Source: Pseudomonadota bacterium
GTDB taxonomy: Bacteria; Pseudomonadota; Alphaproteobacteria; Acetobacterales; Acetobacteraceae
Length of the DNA stretch: 53,486 bases
Direction of reading: 5' to 3'
Assembly: GCA_021780935.1 (NCBI GenBank)
Contig: JAJXXT010000011.1
Span: forward strand, 1-53,486
Below the pieces are notes generated by a model. It worked only from the letters and a program-made list of their open reading frames with translations, had not been told where the DNA came from and did not search any database. How positions within the stretch are numbered: position 1 is the first letter of the stretch; every line of letters starts with the position of its first letter. Positions 17,673 to 25,854 of the stretch are shown here, one piece after another. The position numbers and the translations under genes were made by a program.

Positions 17673-18815
17673 TCAGGACACGGCGCCATCGAGAAGTGCC
17701 AGCACCTGGGCGGCGGCCGCCTCGGAGGGCAGCGATCCGGCCGGCGCCAGGCTCGCCACGATATCGCGAAACGCCGCCCGCTGGGCCGTGGCGGCCGCGT
17801 CGTCCAGCATCAGGGCCTCGGCGGCGCGCGCCAGCTTCTCGGGCGTGCAGTTCTCCTGCAGCAGTTCCGGCACCACCTCGCGCCGCGCCAGCACGTTGAC
17901 CATCGCGACATGCGGCAGCGTCAGCATCCGCCGCACCAGCGCAGCCGTCAGCGGATGGACGCGATAGGCGACCACCATCGGCACGCCGGCCAGCGCCAGT
18001 TCCAGCGTCGAGGTGCCGGATTTGGTGACGGCGGCGCTGGCGGCGGCATAGGCGTCGTGCTTCGCGGCGATATCGGTGACGAGGATCGGCGGCTGCGGCC
18101 AGTGCACCACCGCCTGGCGCACCGCATCGGCGACATTGGCCGAAAGTGGCATCGCCACCGCGAGCCCCGGCAGGCGCGCGCGCAATCGCTCGACCGCCGC
18201 GCGATAGACTGGCAGCAGGCGGGCGATTTCGGAGTGGCGGCTGCCGGGCATCAGCACGAGCAGCTTCGCCTCGTCGAGATCATAACGATTACGAAACGCA
18301 CGCGCGTCACCCCGGTCGGCGCCGGATTCCAGCACCGGGTGGCCGACGAAACTCGCCGGCAGGCCGTGCCCGGCGAAGAACGCCGGCTCGAACGGCAGCA
18401 GGCACAGCAAGCTGTCCCACAGGCCGGGAAACTTTCTCACCCGCCCCTCGCGCCAGCCCCAGACCTGCGGCGCGACATACTGGACACGACGGCGGCCGGG
18501 CACCCGGCGCAGCAGCCGCAGGCCGAAGCCTGGGCTGTCCACGGTGACGACCACATCCGGCTGCCGCCGCTCGATATCAGCGACGGTCTCGTGCATGCGC
18601 CGGCGCAGCAGCACCAGTCTTGGCAGCACCTCCGCAAGCCCCATCACCGCGAGGTCACGCATCGGGAACAGGCTGGTCATGCCCTCGGCCTGCATGCGCG
18701 GCCCGGCCACGCCCGCGAACGCGATGTCCGGCCGCGCCGCCCGCAGGGCTGCCATCAGTCGTGCGCCGAGCACGTCGCCGCTCTGCTCGCCGGCCACGAG
18801 GTAGATCAGCGCCAC
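17673..18815 (-). CDS. lpxB: lipid-A-disaccharide synthase LpxB
   Basis: A 380-residue glycosyltransferase that joins UDP-diacylglucosamine and lipid X into the lipid A disaccharide at the inner membrane. Diagnostic segments: YLVAGEQSGDVLGARLM at the N-terminus, VTVDSPGFGLRL, YVAPQVWGWREGR, LLPFEPAFF, GHPVLE, LMPGSRHSEI and KSGTSTLELAL. The start is GTG at 18815, giving VALIYLVAGEQ; it overlaps the end of the nitrilase gene by 10 bp, so translation is probably coupled. lpxD/fabZ/lpxA are not adjacent here. Confidence 0.95.
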   Translation of the reverse strand: MALIYLVAGEQSGDVLGARLMAALRAARPDIAFAGVAGPRMQAEGMTSLFPMRDLAVMGLAEVLPRLVLLRRRMHETVADIERRQPDVVVTVDSPGFGLRLLRRVPGRRRVQYVAPQVWGWREGRVRKFPGLWDSLLCLLPFEPAFFAGHGLPASFVGHPVLESGADRGDARAFRNRYDLDEAKLLVLMPGSRHSEIARLLPVYRAAVERLRARLPGLAVAMPLSANVADAVRQAVVHWPQPPILVTDIAAKHDAYAAASAAVTKSGTSTLELALAGVPMVVAYRVHPLTAALVRRMLTLPHVAMVNVLARREVVPELLQENCTPEKLARAAEALMLDDAAATAQRAAFRDIVASLAPAGSLPSEAAAAQVLALLDGAVS

Positions 18816-19741
18816 GGTTCGGGCTCCAGCAGCGGTGCCGGGGCGTTGCCCGGCCAGCGACGATGGTTCTGCACCTGGCCCCGCTCGCGCACCGTCTCCA
18901 GCGCCGCGGGGTCGAGCATGGCGGTCGCGATGCCCGGCGCATCCATGGCCGAGGCGGCGAGAATCCCGTCCGCCGGGAAACCGTGATCCATCGGGCCGCA
19001 GATCAACGCCTGGCCGTGATTGATGTCGAGCGCCGCACTCCACGGGGCGGCGCCGACCGTCGGTGCCAGCGCCACGTAGCACTGGTTTTCCATCGCGCGC
19101 GCCCGTGCCGCGATGCGTACCCGCTCGAACCCCGCCAGCGTATCCGTGCAGGACGGCATCAGCACCAGAAACGCGCCGGCCTCGACCTGCGCGCGAACGA
19201 GGTTGGGAAACTCGGCATCGAAGCAGATCGCGATGCCGATGCGGCCCCATGGCGTCGCCACCACGCCGGGCGGCGCGCCGCCGACGATGCCCCATTGCTC
19301 GTCCTCGAAGCGGGTCATGACGTGCTTGTCGGCGAGCAGCACCTCGCCCGCGGGGGTCGCGAGGATGGCACGGTTGCGGATGCCGCTGTCGGTGCGCATC
19401 GGCAATGACCCCGCGAGCAGCCAGGTCGCAGTGGCGCGCGCCACCTCGCCCGCCGCGCGAACCACATCCGTCGCACCCTCGACGGCAACTGCGAGTTCAC
19501 GCCCCAAATCCGGCATGGCGGGATCGGCCAAGGCGGGGTCGGCCATGGCGGGGTGGGGCAGCGCAGGATGGGGCGTGGCGCGATCCGGCGTGGCGAAGGC
19601 TTCGAGCGGGGCGTATTCCGGGCACACCACCATGTCCGCACCCGCCGTCTGCACCGCGGCGCGCAACCGCGCCGCCCAGGTGGCGATGCCATCCGGGCGG
19701 CCGACCTCCCAGGCGACAGCCGCGAGCTTCAGCGCGGCCAT
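18806..19741 (-). CDS. carbon-nitrogen hydrolase (nitrilase superfamily)
   Basis: A 311-residue cytosolic C-N hydrolase. The Glu-Lys-Cys triad is visible: Glu in VVCPEYAPLEAF, Lys in LADKHVMTRFE, Cys in IAICFDAEFP. Such enzymes hydrolyse amides, carbamoyl compounds or nitriles; the group with this layout is often called a predicted amidohydrolase. A pentapeptide-repeat insertion (HPALPHPAMADPALADPA) lies between the Glu and Lys motifs. Genes on both sides are close: the GNAT acetyltransferase ends 16 bp upstream, and lpxB overlaps its 3' end. Confidence 0.88.
   Translation of the reverse strand: MAALKLAAVAWEVGRPDGIATWAARLRAAVQTAGADMVVCPEYAPLEAFATPDRATPHPALPHPAMADPALADPAMPDLGRELAVAVEGATDVVRAAGEVARATATWLLAGSLPMRTDSGIRNRAILATPAGEVLLADKHVMTRFEDEQWGIVGGAPPGVVATPWGRIGIAICFDAEFPNLVRAQVEAGAFLVLMPSCTDTLAGFERVRIAARARAMENQCYVALAPTVGAAPWSAALDINHGQALICGPMDHGFPADGILAASAMDAPGIATAMLDPAALETVRERGQVQNHRRWPGNAPAPLLEPEPWR
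19512..19585. repeat. degenerate 15-bp tandem repeat inside the nitrilase gene
   Basis: About five units of GGCCATGGCGGGGTC type, in frame, encoding an (H/D)PAxx-type pentapeptide array. Units differ by a few substitutions. This looks like a microsatellite-style expansion in a surface loop. Confidence 0.7.
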
Positions 19742-19757
19742 GCGCTATCCGGCGGCA

Positions 19758-20345
19758 TCAGCGCAGCGCCTTGGTCCAGAACACCAGCCGGTTCTGCACC
19801 TCCTCCTCGCCGTCCACCTGCTTCCAGGCGATGCGCCCGACGATCTCCGCCCGCCTGGCATAGCCGCGCCGCGCCCAGAACCCGTCGAGCGGAACATAGC
19901 CGGCCGGCCGCAGGGGGTGCTGCTCCGGCCGGATCACCGAGCAGAACGTCGTGAGATCGTAACGGTTGACGCTGCGCGCATGCGCCTCGCGCGCCGCGAA
20001 GAACGCAACGCCGACGCCCTGGCCGCGATACGCTTCGAGCAGCACGCTCTCGCCGAAATAGAAGACGCGGCCCGGCTCGATCCCCGCCGCGCGGAACGGC
20101 GCCACCAGCCCCTCCGACTGATCGCCGAGGGGCTGGCAGGTGGAGCAGCCGACGATCTCGCCGCCGGCGCGTGCGATGACGAGGGCGGCATGCGCGCTGT
20201 TCGCGAAATGGTCGAGATGGCGCGCCTCCGCCGCCTCGGTGCCGTCATAGAGATAGGGAAAGTCGCGAAAGACGGTGATGCGCAGGCGCGCGAGGGCCGG
20301 CAGATGCGGGCGGATCGCCGCCCCGGTAAGGGTTTCGATGGTCAT
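19758..20345 (-). CDS. GNAT family N-acetyltransferase
   Basis: A 195-residue single-domain acetyltransferase. The acetyl-CoA pyrophosphate loop is RGQGVGVAF in FGESVLLEAYRGQGVG; the following helix and strand (REAHARS, TTFCSVIRP) match the fold. The protein also has WARRGYARRAEIVGRIAWKQVDG, a block seen in a conserved group of GNATs of unknown substrate. It sits between the COG0523 GTPase and the nitrilase, spaced 9 and 16 bp, and is probably in the same operon. Confidence 0.85.
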   Translation of the reverse strand: MTIETLTGAAIRPHLPALARLRITVFRDFPYLYDGTEAAEARHLDHFANSAHAALVIARAGGEIVGCSTCQPLGDQSEGLVAPFRAAGIEPGRVFYFGESVLLEAYRGQGVGVAFFAAREAHARSVNRYDLTTFCSVIRPEQHPLRPAGYVPLDGFWARRGYARRAEIVGRIAWKQVDGEEEVQNRLVFWTKALR

Positions 20346-20354
20346 GCCATGGCC

Positions 20355-21341
20355 TCAGCCGAGAACCTTCGCCGCGTCGATGAAGGCGGCGAAACCCTCC
20401 TCGACGATCGTGCGGTCAAGCCCGTCGGTGATGAAGACGATGCGGCTGCGCCGATCGTCGTCCGCGGGCCAGCGATCGAGCAGGACCGGCTCGTGAAAGA
20501 CGTGCTGTACGCCATGGATCGCCACCGGCCGTTCCTGCCCGATGAGATTCAGCAGTCCCTTGACGCGCAGGATGCGCTCGCCCTGGGTGCCGATCATCAT
20601 CTCAAGGCAGGTGCCGACGCCCTGCCACGGCAGCGGCTGATCCCAGGTGAGGCAGAAGGACTGGATGCGCCCGTCCGGGATGTGGCGGGAGAGCGCGCTT
20701 TCGCGCAGCCACAGCGCGACATCCGCCGTCTTGCCGCTGGCATCGAACAGGCCGAGGTCGAGCAACTCGCGCGCCGGCACGTCGCCATGGGCGGCGACAC
20801 GGGGGCTCGCCGCGGGGTTGATCCGGGCGAGGCGCGCGAGCAGCGGTGCGGGGTCCGCGAGGTCGGGCTTGCTGACCACGATACGGTCGGCGATCGCCGC
20901 CTGGCGCAGGGCGGTTGGGTGCTGGTCCATCTGCCCGAGGCCGTGCACGGCACTGATGACGGTCACGATGCCGTCGAGCCGCCAACGTGGCACCAGCAGC
21001 GGATGGCTCATCAGCGTCTGCACCAGCCCGACCGGGTCGGCGAGCCCCGTCGTTTCGACCACGACACGGGAAGGTGCCCGTGCCTCAAGGTTTTCGAGCG
21101 CGCGCACGACATCGCCGCGCAGCGAGCAGCAGAGGCAGCCGGAGGGCAGCAGCACCGTGTCCTCGTCGAGCTTCTCGATCAGCAGGTGGTCGATGCCGAT
21201 CGCACCGAACTCGTTGACCAGGACCGCGGCACCCTCCAGCGCGGGATCGCGCAGCAGCCGGTTCAGCAGCGTCGTCTTGCCCGCACCGAGGAACCCGGTC
21301 AGCACGGTCACCGGGGCAGGAGCGGGTGGTGACTTAGCCAT
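20355..21341 (-). CDS. CobW/COG0523-family metal-chaperone GTPase
   Basis: A 328-residue G3E GTPase. Walker A is [12 protein letters not shown]; the family's metal motif GCLCC (CxCC) is present; Walker B/switch is [11 protein letters not shown]; guanine specificity is SKPD. The C-terminal CobW_C part contains [11 protein letters not shown] and QHVFHEP. The start at 21341 ([11 protein letters not shown]) was taken rather than 21374, which lies deeper in hisI. The family delivers or inserts metals, Zn for many members. It overlaps hisI by 8 bp; HisI is a Zn/Mg enzyme, so a Zn-supply role for HisI is a reasonable inference. Confidence 0.9.
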   Translation of the reverse strand: MAKSPPAPAPVTVLTGFLGAGKTTLLNRLLRDPALEGAAVLVNEFGAIGIDHLLIEKLDEDTVLLPSGCLCCSLRGDVVRALENLEARAPSRVVVETTGLADPVGLVQTLMSHPLLVPRWRLDGIVTVISAVHGLGQMDQHPTALRQAAIADRIVVSKPDLADPAPLLARLARINPAASPRVAAHGDVPARELLDLGLFDASGKTADVALWLRESALSRHIPDGRIQSFCLTWDQPLPWQGVGTCLEMMIGTQGERILRVKGLLNLIGQERPVAIHGVQHVFHEPVLLDRWPADDDRRSRIVFITDGLDRTIVEEGFAAFIDAAKVLG

Positions 21342-21696
21342 GGTGGGCATGCGGCAGGTCCACCAGCGCGCCATGGCGCGCCGCGCGGAAGAAGCAGTTA
21401 TGCGCGCCGGTGTGGCAGGCGGGGCCGGTCTGGTTCACCAGCAGCAGAACCGTATCGCCGTCGCAATCGAGTCGAAGCTCGATCAGGCGCTGCACGTGTC
21501 CGGAGGTCTCGCCCTTGCGCCAGAGCTGCCCGCGCGAGCGCGACCAGTAGCACACGCGCCCGGTCGCCAGCGTCTCGCTGACGGCGGCACGGTTCATCCA
21601 GGCCAGCATCAGTATCTCGCCGGTGTCGTGCTGCTGCGCAACGGCGGGCACCAGCCCCCGGTCGTCGAAACGTATGGCATCCAGGATCGCGTCCAT
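21334..21696 (-). CDS. hisI: phosphoribosyl-AMP cyclohydrolase HisI
   Basis: A 120-residue stand-alone cyclohydrolase (no HisE fusion), the third step of histidine biosynthesis. Recognised by [34 protein letters not shown], the DCDGD metal-binding run and [13 protein letters not shown], whose Cys residues bind zinc. No other his genes are nearby. The ribosome site and ATG lie inside a perfect hairpin (see 21688-21723). The gene overlaps the COG0523 GTPase and lies 47 bp downstream of metC on the same strand. Confidence 0.97.
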   Translation of the reverse strand: MDAILDAIRFDDRGLVPAVAQQHDTGEILMLAWMNRAAVSETLATGRVCYWSRSRGQLWRKGETSGHVQRLIELRLDCDGDTVLLLVNQTGPACHTGAHNCFFRAARHGALVDLPHAHHG

Positions 21697-21723
21697 CCGC
21701 CCTATATCGGGCGGATGGACGCG
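21688..21723 (-). promoter_or_regulatory. perfect hairpin enclosing the hisI start site
   Basis: CGCGTCCATCCGCCC (21688-21702) and its exact reverse complement (21709-21723) flank a 6-base loop. On the minus-strand mRNA the 3' arm contains the GGGCGG purine site, AUG and second and third codons of hisI, so the start would be fully paired in a very GC-rich 15-bp stem. It could repress initiation unless opened, act as a protein-binding operator, or terminate metC transcripts; no U-tract follows, so a classical terminator is less likely. Confidence 0.7.
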
Positions 21724-21743
21724 GGAGAAAAGCCTGGTGCCGG

Positions 21744-22940
21744 CTAGCCCCGGTGCGCCTTGAGCGTCGCCAGGCCCTTTTCGAGGTCGGCGACGAGGTC
21801 GGCGACGTCCTCAAGCCCGATATGCAGCCGCAGCATCCGGCCGCCAAAATCGCCGGTTCCGACGCTGCGCGTGACGGAGGTGGGCAGCGCCAGGCTCTCA
21901 TAGCCGCCCCAGGACGCGCCGATGCCGAACAGGTCCAGCGCCTCGGCCATCGCGATCACCGCCTCCTCGGAGTATTGCGGCTGGAACACCACGCCGAACA
22001 GCGAGCAGGCGCCGGTGAAGTCGCGCTTCCAGAACTCGTGCCCGGGGCAGGAGGGCAGGGCCGGGTGCAGCACCCGCAGCACCTCGCTCCGCCCGGCGAG
22101 CCAGGAGGCGACCTCGATGCCCGACTGCATCTGCCGCTGCAGCCGCACCCCCATGGTGCGCGCGCCGCGCAGCGCCAGCCAGCAATCGTCGGGCGAGGCG
22201 TACTGGCCGACGGCCAGCGCCGTCGCGCGCACCCGCTCCCAGTCCTCACGGGTGTTGACGGTCACCGAGCCCAGCAGCACGTCGGAATGGCCGACGACAT
22301 ATTTCGTCAGCGCCTGGATCGAGCAATCGACGCCATGCTGGAACGGCTTGAAATGGCGGATGCCCCAGGTGTTGTCCATCAGCACCTTCGCCCCTCGGGC
22401 GTGCGCGACGGCGGCCAGGCCGGGGACGTCCTGCACCTCGAAGGTGTGGCTGCCGGGGCTCTCGGTGTAGAGCACCGTGGTGTTGGGGCGGAACATCGGC
22501 GCCAGCTTCTCCGGCGTGATGCAGGGGTCGTAGTAGCTCGTCTCGACACCGAAACGGCTGAGGAAATTATCGCAGAAGCCGCGCGCCGGGCCATAGACGG
22601 AATCCGGCATCAGGCAGTGGTCGCCGGCCTTGAGATAGGCCTGCAGCGGCACCGTGACGGCAGCGAGGCCGGAGGAGACGATCTGGCAGCGCGTGCCGCC
22701 CTCGATCTCGGCCACCATGTCCTCGAGCGGCCAGTGCGTCGGTGTGCCGAGCACACCGTAGATCAGCTCCTGCTCCATGCGCGCGGACTGGAACTCCTTG
22801 CGCTTGGCCATCGATGGCTGGAGCACCGTGGAGCCGCGATGCACGGCGGGGTTGACGAAGCCGTGCACCCGTTTGCCGGCGCGGCCGGTGTGGGAAAGCT
22901 TCGTGTTGAAACCGCGCGTGCTGGCGCCGTGATCATCCAT
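21744..22940 (-). CDS. metC: cystathionine beta-lyase (Cys/Met metabolism PLP enzyme)
   Basis: A 398-residue fold-type I PLP enzyme. The Schiff-base Lys is in [16 protein letters not shown]; the phosphate/ring-binding pieces [11 protein letters not shown] and [16 protein letters not shown] are present. The N-terminus [11 protein letters not shown] and [12 protein letters not shown] favour MetC over MetB or gamma-lyases. It cleaves cystathionine to homocysteine, pyruvate and ammonia. The sulfurtransferase gene lies 38 bp upstream on the same strand, consistent with a sulfur-amino-acid theme. Confidence 0.88.
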   Translation of the reverse strand: MDDHGASTRGFNTKLSHTGRAGKRVHGFVNPAVHRGSTVLQPSMAKRKEFQSARMEQELIYGVLGTPTHWPLEDMVAEIEGGTRCQIVSSGLAAVTVPLQAYLKAGDHCLMPDSVYGPARGFCDNFLSRFGVETSYYDPCITPEKLAPMFRPNTTVLYTESPGSHTFEVQDVPGLAAVAHARGAKVLMDNTWGIRHFKPFQHGVDCSIQALTKYVVGHSDVLLGSVTVNTREDWERVRATALAVGQYASPDDCWLALRGARTMGVRLQRQMQSGIEVASWLAGRSEVLRVLHPALPSCPGHEFWKRDFTGACSLFGVVFQPQYSEEAVIAMAEALDLFGIGASWGGYESLALPTSVTRSVGTGDFGGRMLRLHIGLEDVADLVADLEKGLATLKAHRG

Positions 22941-22958
22941 GTTCTTGGTTTTCCTTGT

Positions 22959-22986
22959 TGTCAGGTCTTGCTGGTGTGTCAGGTCT
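22959..22986. repeat. short direct repeat (TGTCAGGTCT, 18-bp period) at a stop codon
   Basis: TGTCAGGTCT occurs at 22959 and 22977. The second copy contains the stop (TGA on the minus strand) of the sulfurtransferase gene; the first lies in the gap before metC. Confidence 0.6.
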
Positions 22987-23815
22987 CGATCGGCAGATCA
23001 TGGCGGCCACCCCATTCGGTCCAGGAACCGTCATAGACGGCGCCGTGACCCAGGCCGGCACGCACCATGGCGAGGGTGATCAGTGTGGCCGAAACACCGC
23101 TGCCGCAGGAGGTGACGACGGGGCGCGTGCCGTCGATGCCGACCTCCGCTAGCTTCGCCTTCAGCTCGGTGACCGGCAGCATGGTCTTGTCCGCGCGCAC
23201 CAGGCTCGCGGCCGGCAGATTGACGGCGCCGGGGATATGGCCGCTGCGTAGCCCCGCGCGTGGCTCCGCCACCTCGGCACGAAACCGGGCAGCGCCGCGC
23301 GCATCGACGACGAGCTCCGCCCGGCTTGCGAGGTTGGACGCGAGATCGCCGATGCCGCGCACACGCATCGCCCTTGGTGAAGCGACGAAGCTGGTGGTGG
23401 CGGGTGCGGCCGGTGTGCCGGACTCCACCGGTCCATCCGCGGCGCGCCAGGCCGTCCAGCCTCCATCCAGCACCCGCACCCGGTCATGGCCCATGGCGCC
23501 GAACATCCACCAGACGCGCGAAGCCCAGAACATCGGCCCGCGATCATAGACGACGATCTCGCTGTCGTTGCCGATGCCCATCCGCCCCACCATGCGCGCG
23601 AAGCGGCCGGGGGCAGGGAGCATGTGCGGCAGATGCGAATCCGCGTCGGCAATCGCATCGACATCGAAATAGCGCGCGCCGGGAATGCGCGCCGCGGCGA
23701 ACTCGGCGGCCGGATTGCCTGGCTCACCCGGCAGGTATTTGGTCGATTCGAGAACGACGAGGTCCGGCCTGCCCAGCTTAGGCAACAGCTCGGCGGCGGT
23801 GATCACGGGGTCCAT
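22979..23815 (-). CDS. sseA: 3-mercaptopyruvate sulfurtransferase / rhodanese
   Basis: A 278-residue two-domain rhodanese. The N-terminal inactive domain has VVLESTKYLPG and IPGARYFDVDAIADADSHLPHMLP; the C-terminal domain has VVDARGAARFRAE, GHIPGAVNLP and the active loop CGSGVSA (Cys nucleophile; the CG[S/T]G form is typical of mercaptopyruvate enzymes rather than thiosulfate ones). The start at 23815 has GAGGAAG 6-7 bases upstream; the frame is open further but overlaps alaX. It forms persulfide from 3-mercaptopyruvate. Confidence 0.9.
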   Translation of the reverse strand: MDPVITAAELLPKLGRPDLVVLESTKYLPGEPGNPAAEFAAARIPGARYFDVDAIADADSHLPHMLPAPGRFARMVGRMGIGNDSEIVVYDRGPMFWASRVWWMFGAMGHDRVRVLDGGWTAWRAADGPVESGTPAAPATTSFVASPRAMRVRGIGDLASNLASRAELVVDARGAARFRAEVAEPRAGLRSGHIPGAVNLPAASLVRADKTMLPVTELKAKLAEVGIDGTRPVVTSCGSGVSATLITLAMVRAGLGHGAVYDGSWTEWGGRHDLPIET

Positions 23816-23835
23816 GGGCGCTTCCTCGGACGGAT

Positions 23836-24564
23836 TTACAACGGTGCTGCGGGCGCGAGCGTGATGGTGATGCGACGGTTCTGCCGCCCCTTGTTTTCCA
23901 TCTTCGGCACGATGACGCGGCCGATCAGGCCGGTGCGCGCGACATGCGTGCCGCCGCAGGGCTGCAGGTCCACCGTCCGATCGCCCTCGCCGATGCGCAC
24001 CAGCCGCAGCCGCCCCGTGCCGCGCGGCGGCTTCACCGACAGCGTGCGCACCATTCCGGGGTTGGTGTCGAGCACGCTCTCGTCCACCCATTCCACCGCC
24101 ACAAGATGGTCGCCGGCGATCAGCTCGTTCAGCCGCTCCTCGATTGCTTCCTTCGCCGGCGGGTCGGGCAGGTCGAAATCGAGGCGGGATCGTTCCGCGC
24201 CGACCGCGCCGCCGGTGACGCCGGCGCCGGGAATGGCAGCGCAGAGTAGGTGCATCGCGGTGTGCATACGCATGTGCGCGAACCGGCGTTCCCAATCCAG
24301 CACGCCCGCGACCGCGGCGCCGGCCGGCGGCAGCGCCGCACCGTGTGCCGGGAGATGAATGATCGTCTCACCGTCGCCCTTGATCGTGTCGGTGACGGCC
24401 ACCTCGCCGCCCTCCCAGACGATGCGGCCGGTGTCACCCGGCTGGCCGCCCCCACGGGCATAGAAAATGGTGCGGTCGAGAACGATGCCCTCCGGCGAGG
24501 CGGCGAGCACGTTGGCGCTGGCCTCGCGCCGCTCGGCGTCGGCCATGAAAAGTCGTTCGGTCAT
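23836..24564 (-). CDS. alanyl-tRNA editing protein AlaX
   Basis: A 242-residue free-standing editing domain related to the second half of alanyl-tRNA synthetase. It hydrolyses Ser- (or Gly-) mischarged tRNA-Ala. Motifs: FYARGGGQPGDTG, the zinc-binding HTAMHLL (HxxxH) and QPCGGTHVA (CxxxH), and GRQNRRITI at the C-terminus. The start MTERLFMAD at 24564 was chosen; upstream residues in frame look non-coding. It is followed after 20 bp by the sulfurtransferase gene. Confidence 0.92.
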   Translation of the reverse strand: MTERLFMADAERREASANVLAASPEGIVLDRTIFYARGGGQPGDTGRIVWEGGEVAVTDTIKGDGETIIHLPAHGAALPPAGAAVAGVLDWERRFAHMRMHTAMHLLCAAIPGAGVTGGAVGAERSRLDFDLPDPPAKEAIEERLNELIAGDHLVAVEWVDESVLDTNPGMVRTLSVKPPRGTGRLRLVRIGEGDRTVDLQPCGGTHVARTGLIGRVIVPKMENKGRQNRRITITLAPAAPL

Positions 24565-24722
24565 GAGGGAACGATAGAGGGGTCGCTCGCCGCTGCCCAG
24601 CACCCCGGCCGCGCGGCACACATGAGATATTGTTCAGAACGCTGCCCGGCGATGCCACCGGCGGGAACCCGCTGCCCCTGACAACAGCTTGTCCCCGCCG
24701 GTGGCCCCCGGTCGCCTGGGTG

Positions 24723-24744
24723 GGCCTTCGCTCAGGCGAAGGCC
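24723..24744. other. 9-bp perfect hairpin at the 3' end of the XRE regulator gene
   Basis: GGCCTTCGC-TCAG-GCGAAGGCC; the loop contains part of the regulator's stop codon. It may slow or stop transcription, but no T-tract follows on either strand, so it is not called a terminator. Confidence 0.45.
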
Positions 24745-25607
24745 GGGATCAGTCCGCGCAGCTTCACGGCACCGGGCGCACCCTTCAGCGCCTCCCGCCA
24801 GAGCGCCTCGGCAACGCGCTGGTGCGCGGCCAGCGCTTCGTCGGCGCTGGTCAGCATCGCCACACCGGCGGCCGGGCCCGGACCGCTGTCGCAGCGATGC
24901 GGGTTGATCGCCAGCGTCGCCCGGTCGCGGGCGCGCAGGATCTTGAACGGTCCGGGCGGCTCAACATGGGCGAGCAGGCCGAATTGCAGGCCCATCGGCT
25001 CCGCCTCCATCAGCGAGGCGATATGCTCCACCTCCGCCGCCGCGACATCGCGGCACTGCCGGCGCAACCGGTCGGACAGCGGCAGCGTTCCGGCCACACC
25101 CAGCTCAAGGAACGAGCGGATGCGGCCCGCGGACATCATGCAGATGATCGAAGGCCGGCGCTGCCCATAGAGGCGCTTGCGGGCGGCGAGGATACCCAGA
25201 ATCTGTTCCCCGGCCGCGATCAGCGCGCCACGCTCGGTCGCGGTCTGCGACGCCAAGTCCTCAAACGCGGCGGCCAGCGCCTGGTCGAACCGGTCCGAGG
25301 TGGTGAGATAGGAGATCGGCTCCGCCACCTGCAGCATCTGGTCGGCGGTTTCCTCCACCTGGCGCAGGCGCTCGAAATAGCCGACGGGGCGGGCGTAGTA
25401 CTCGACGCCGATGCCCAGCAGCGACAGCGGGGAAATCTTCAGCAGCTCGGCGAGGCGCTGGATCGTGTCCAGCTTGATGACCTCGCCCTTCTCGTACCGG
25501 TACAGGGCGGCGCGCGAAACGCCCAGCCGCGCCGCTATCTCCTCGGCGCGCAGCCCGGATTCAAGGCGGTAAGCCCGCAATTGCTGTCCGACTTCGGTAA
25601 ACCGCAT
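24732..25607 (-). CDS. XRE-family transcriptional regulator
   Basis: A 291-residue protein with a clear N-terminal helix-turn-helix (VGQQLRAYRLESGLRAEEIAA, VSRAALYRYEKGEVIKLDTIQRLAELL, residues about 5-65) and a large C-terminal domain of about 220 residues that I do not recognise and that probably binds a ligand. The start at 25607 is preceded by AGAGGAG at 7 bases. It has its own roughly 245-bp upstream region and follows the glyoxylate-pathway genes, which makes them its first candidate targets by position. Confidence 0.85.
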   Translation of the reverse strand: MRFTEVGQQLRAYRLESGLRAEEIAARLGVSRAALYRYEKGEVIKLDTIQRLAELLKISPLSLLGIGVEYYARPVGYFERLRQVEETADQMLQVAEPISYLTTSDRFDQALAAAFEDLASQTATERGALIAAGEQILGILAARKRLYGQRRPSIICMMSAGRIRSFLELGVAGTLPLSDRLRRQCRDVAAAEVEHIASLMEAEPMGLQFGLLAHVEPPGPFKILRARDRATLAINPHRCDSGPGPAAGVAMLTSADEALAAHQRVAEALWREALKGAPGAVKLRGLIPAFA

Positions 25608-25854
25608 GGAATGCTCCTCTATAGTGCGGCAGGCCGCGGTTTTCGGGCCCGTGCGTGTCACTCGTTCATGCACCGCCAACCGGTGGTTTTCGCCGGAACG
25701 GCAGATTCTTCTTCGGGCGACACCCCACCCGCACCACCGACGCGAGTTCTGCGTCGAAGCGGCAACCTCAAGTCGTCGTTATACGAGCCAACGAAACCCT
25801 GTTCAACGGTAAATCGCAGTGGGCGAGACGGCCGACAAATTTATGACGCGTTAT

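Noticed and set aside
17673..19295. 540-residue LpxB with a long N-terminal extension
   Set aside because: The extension lies antisense-free but out of frame over the nitrilase gene; LpxB similarity begins at GTG 18815.
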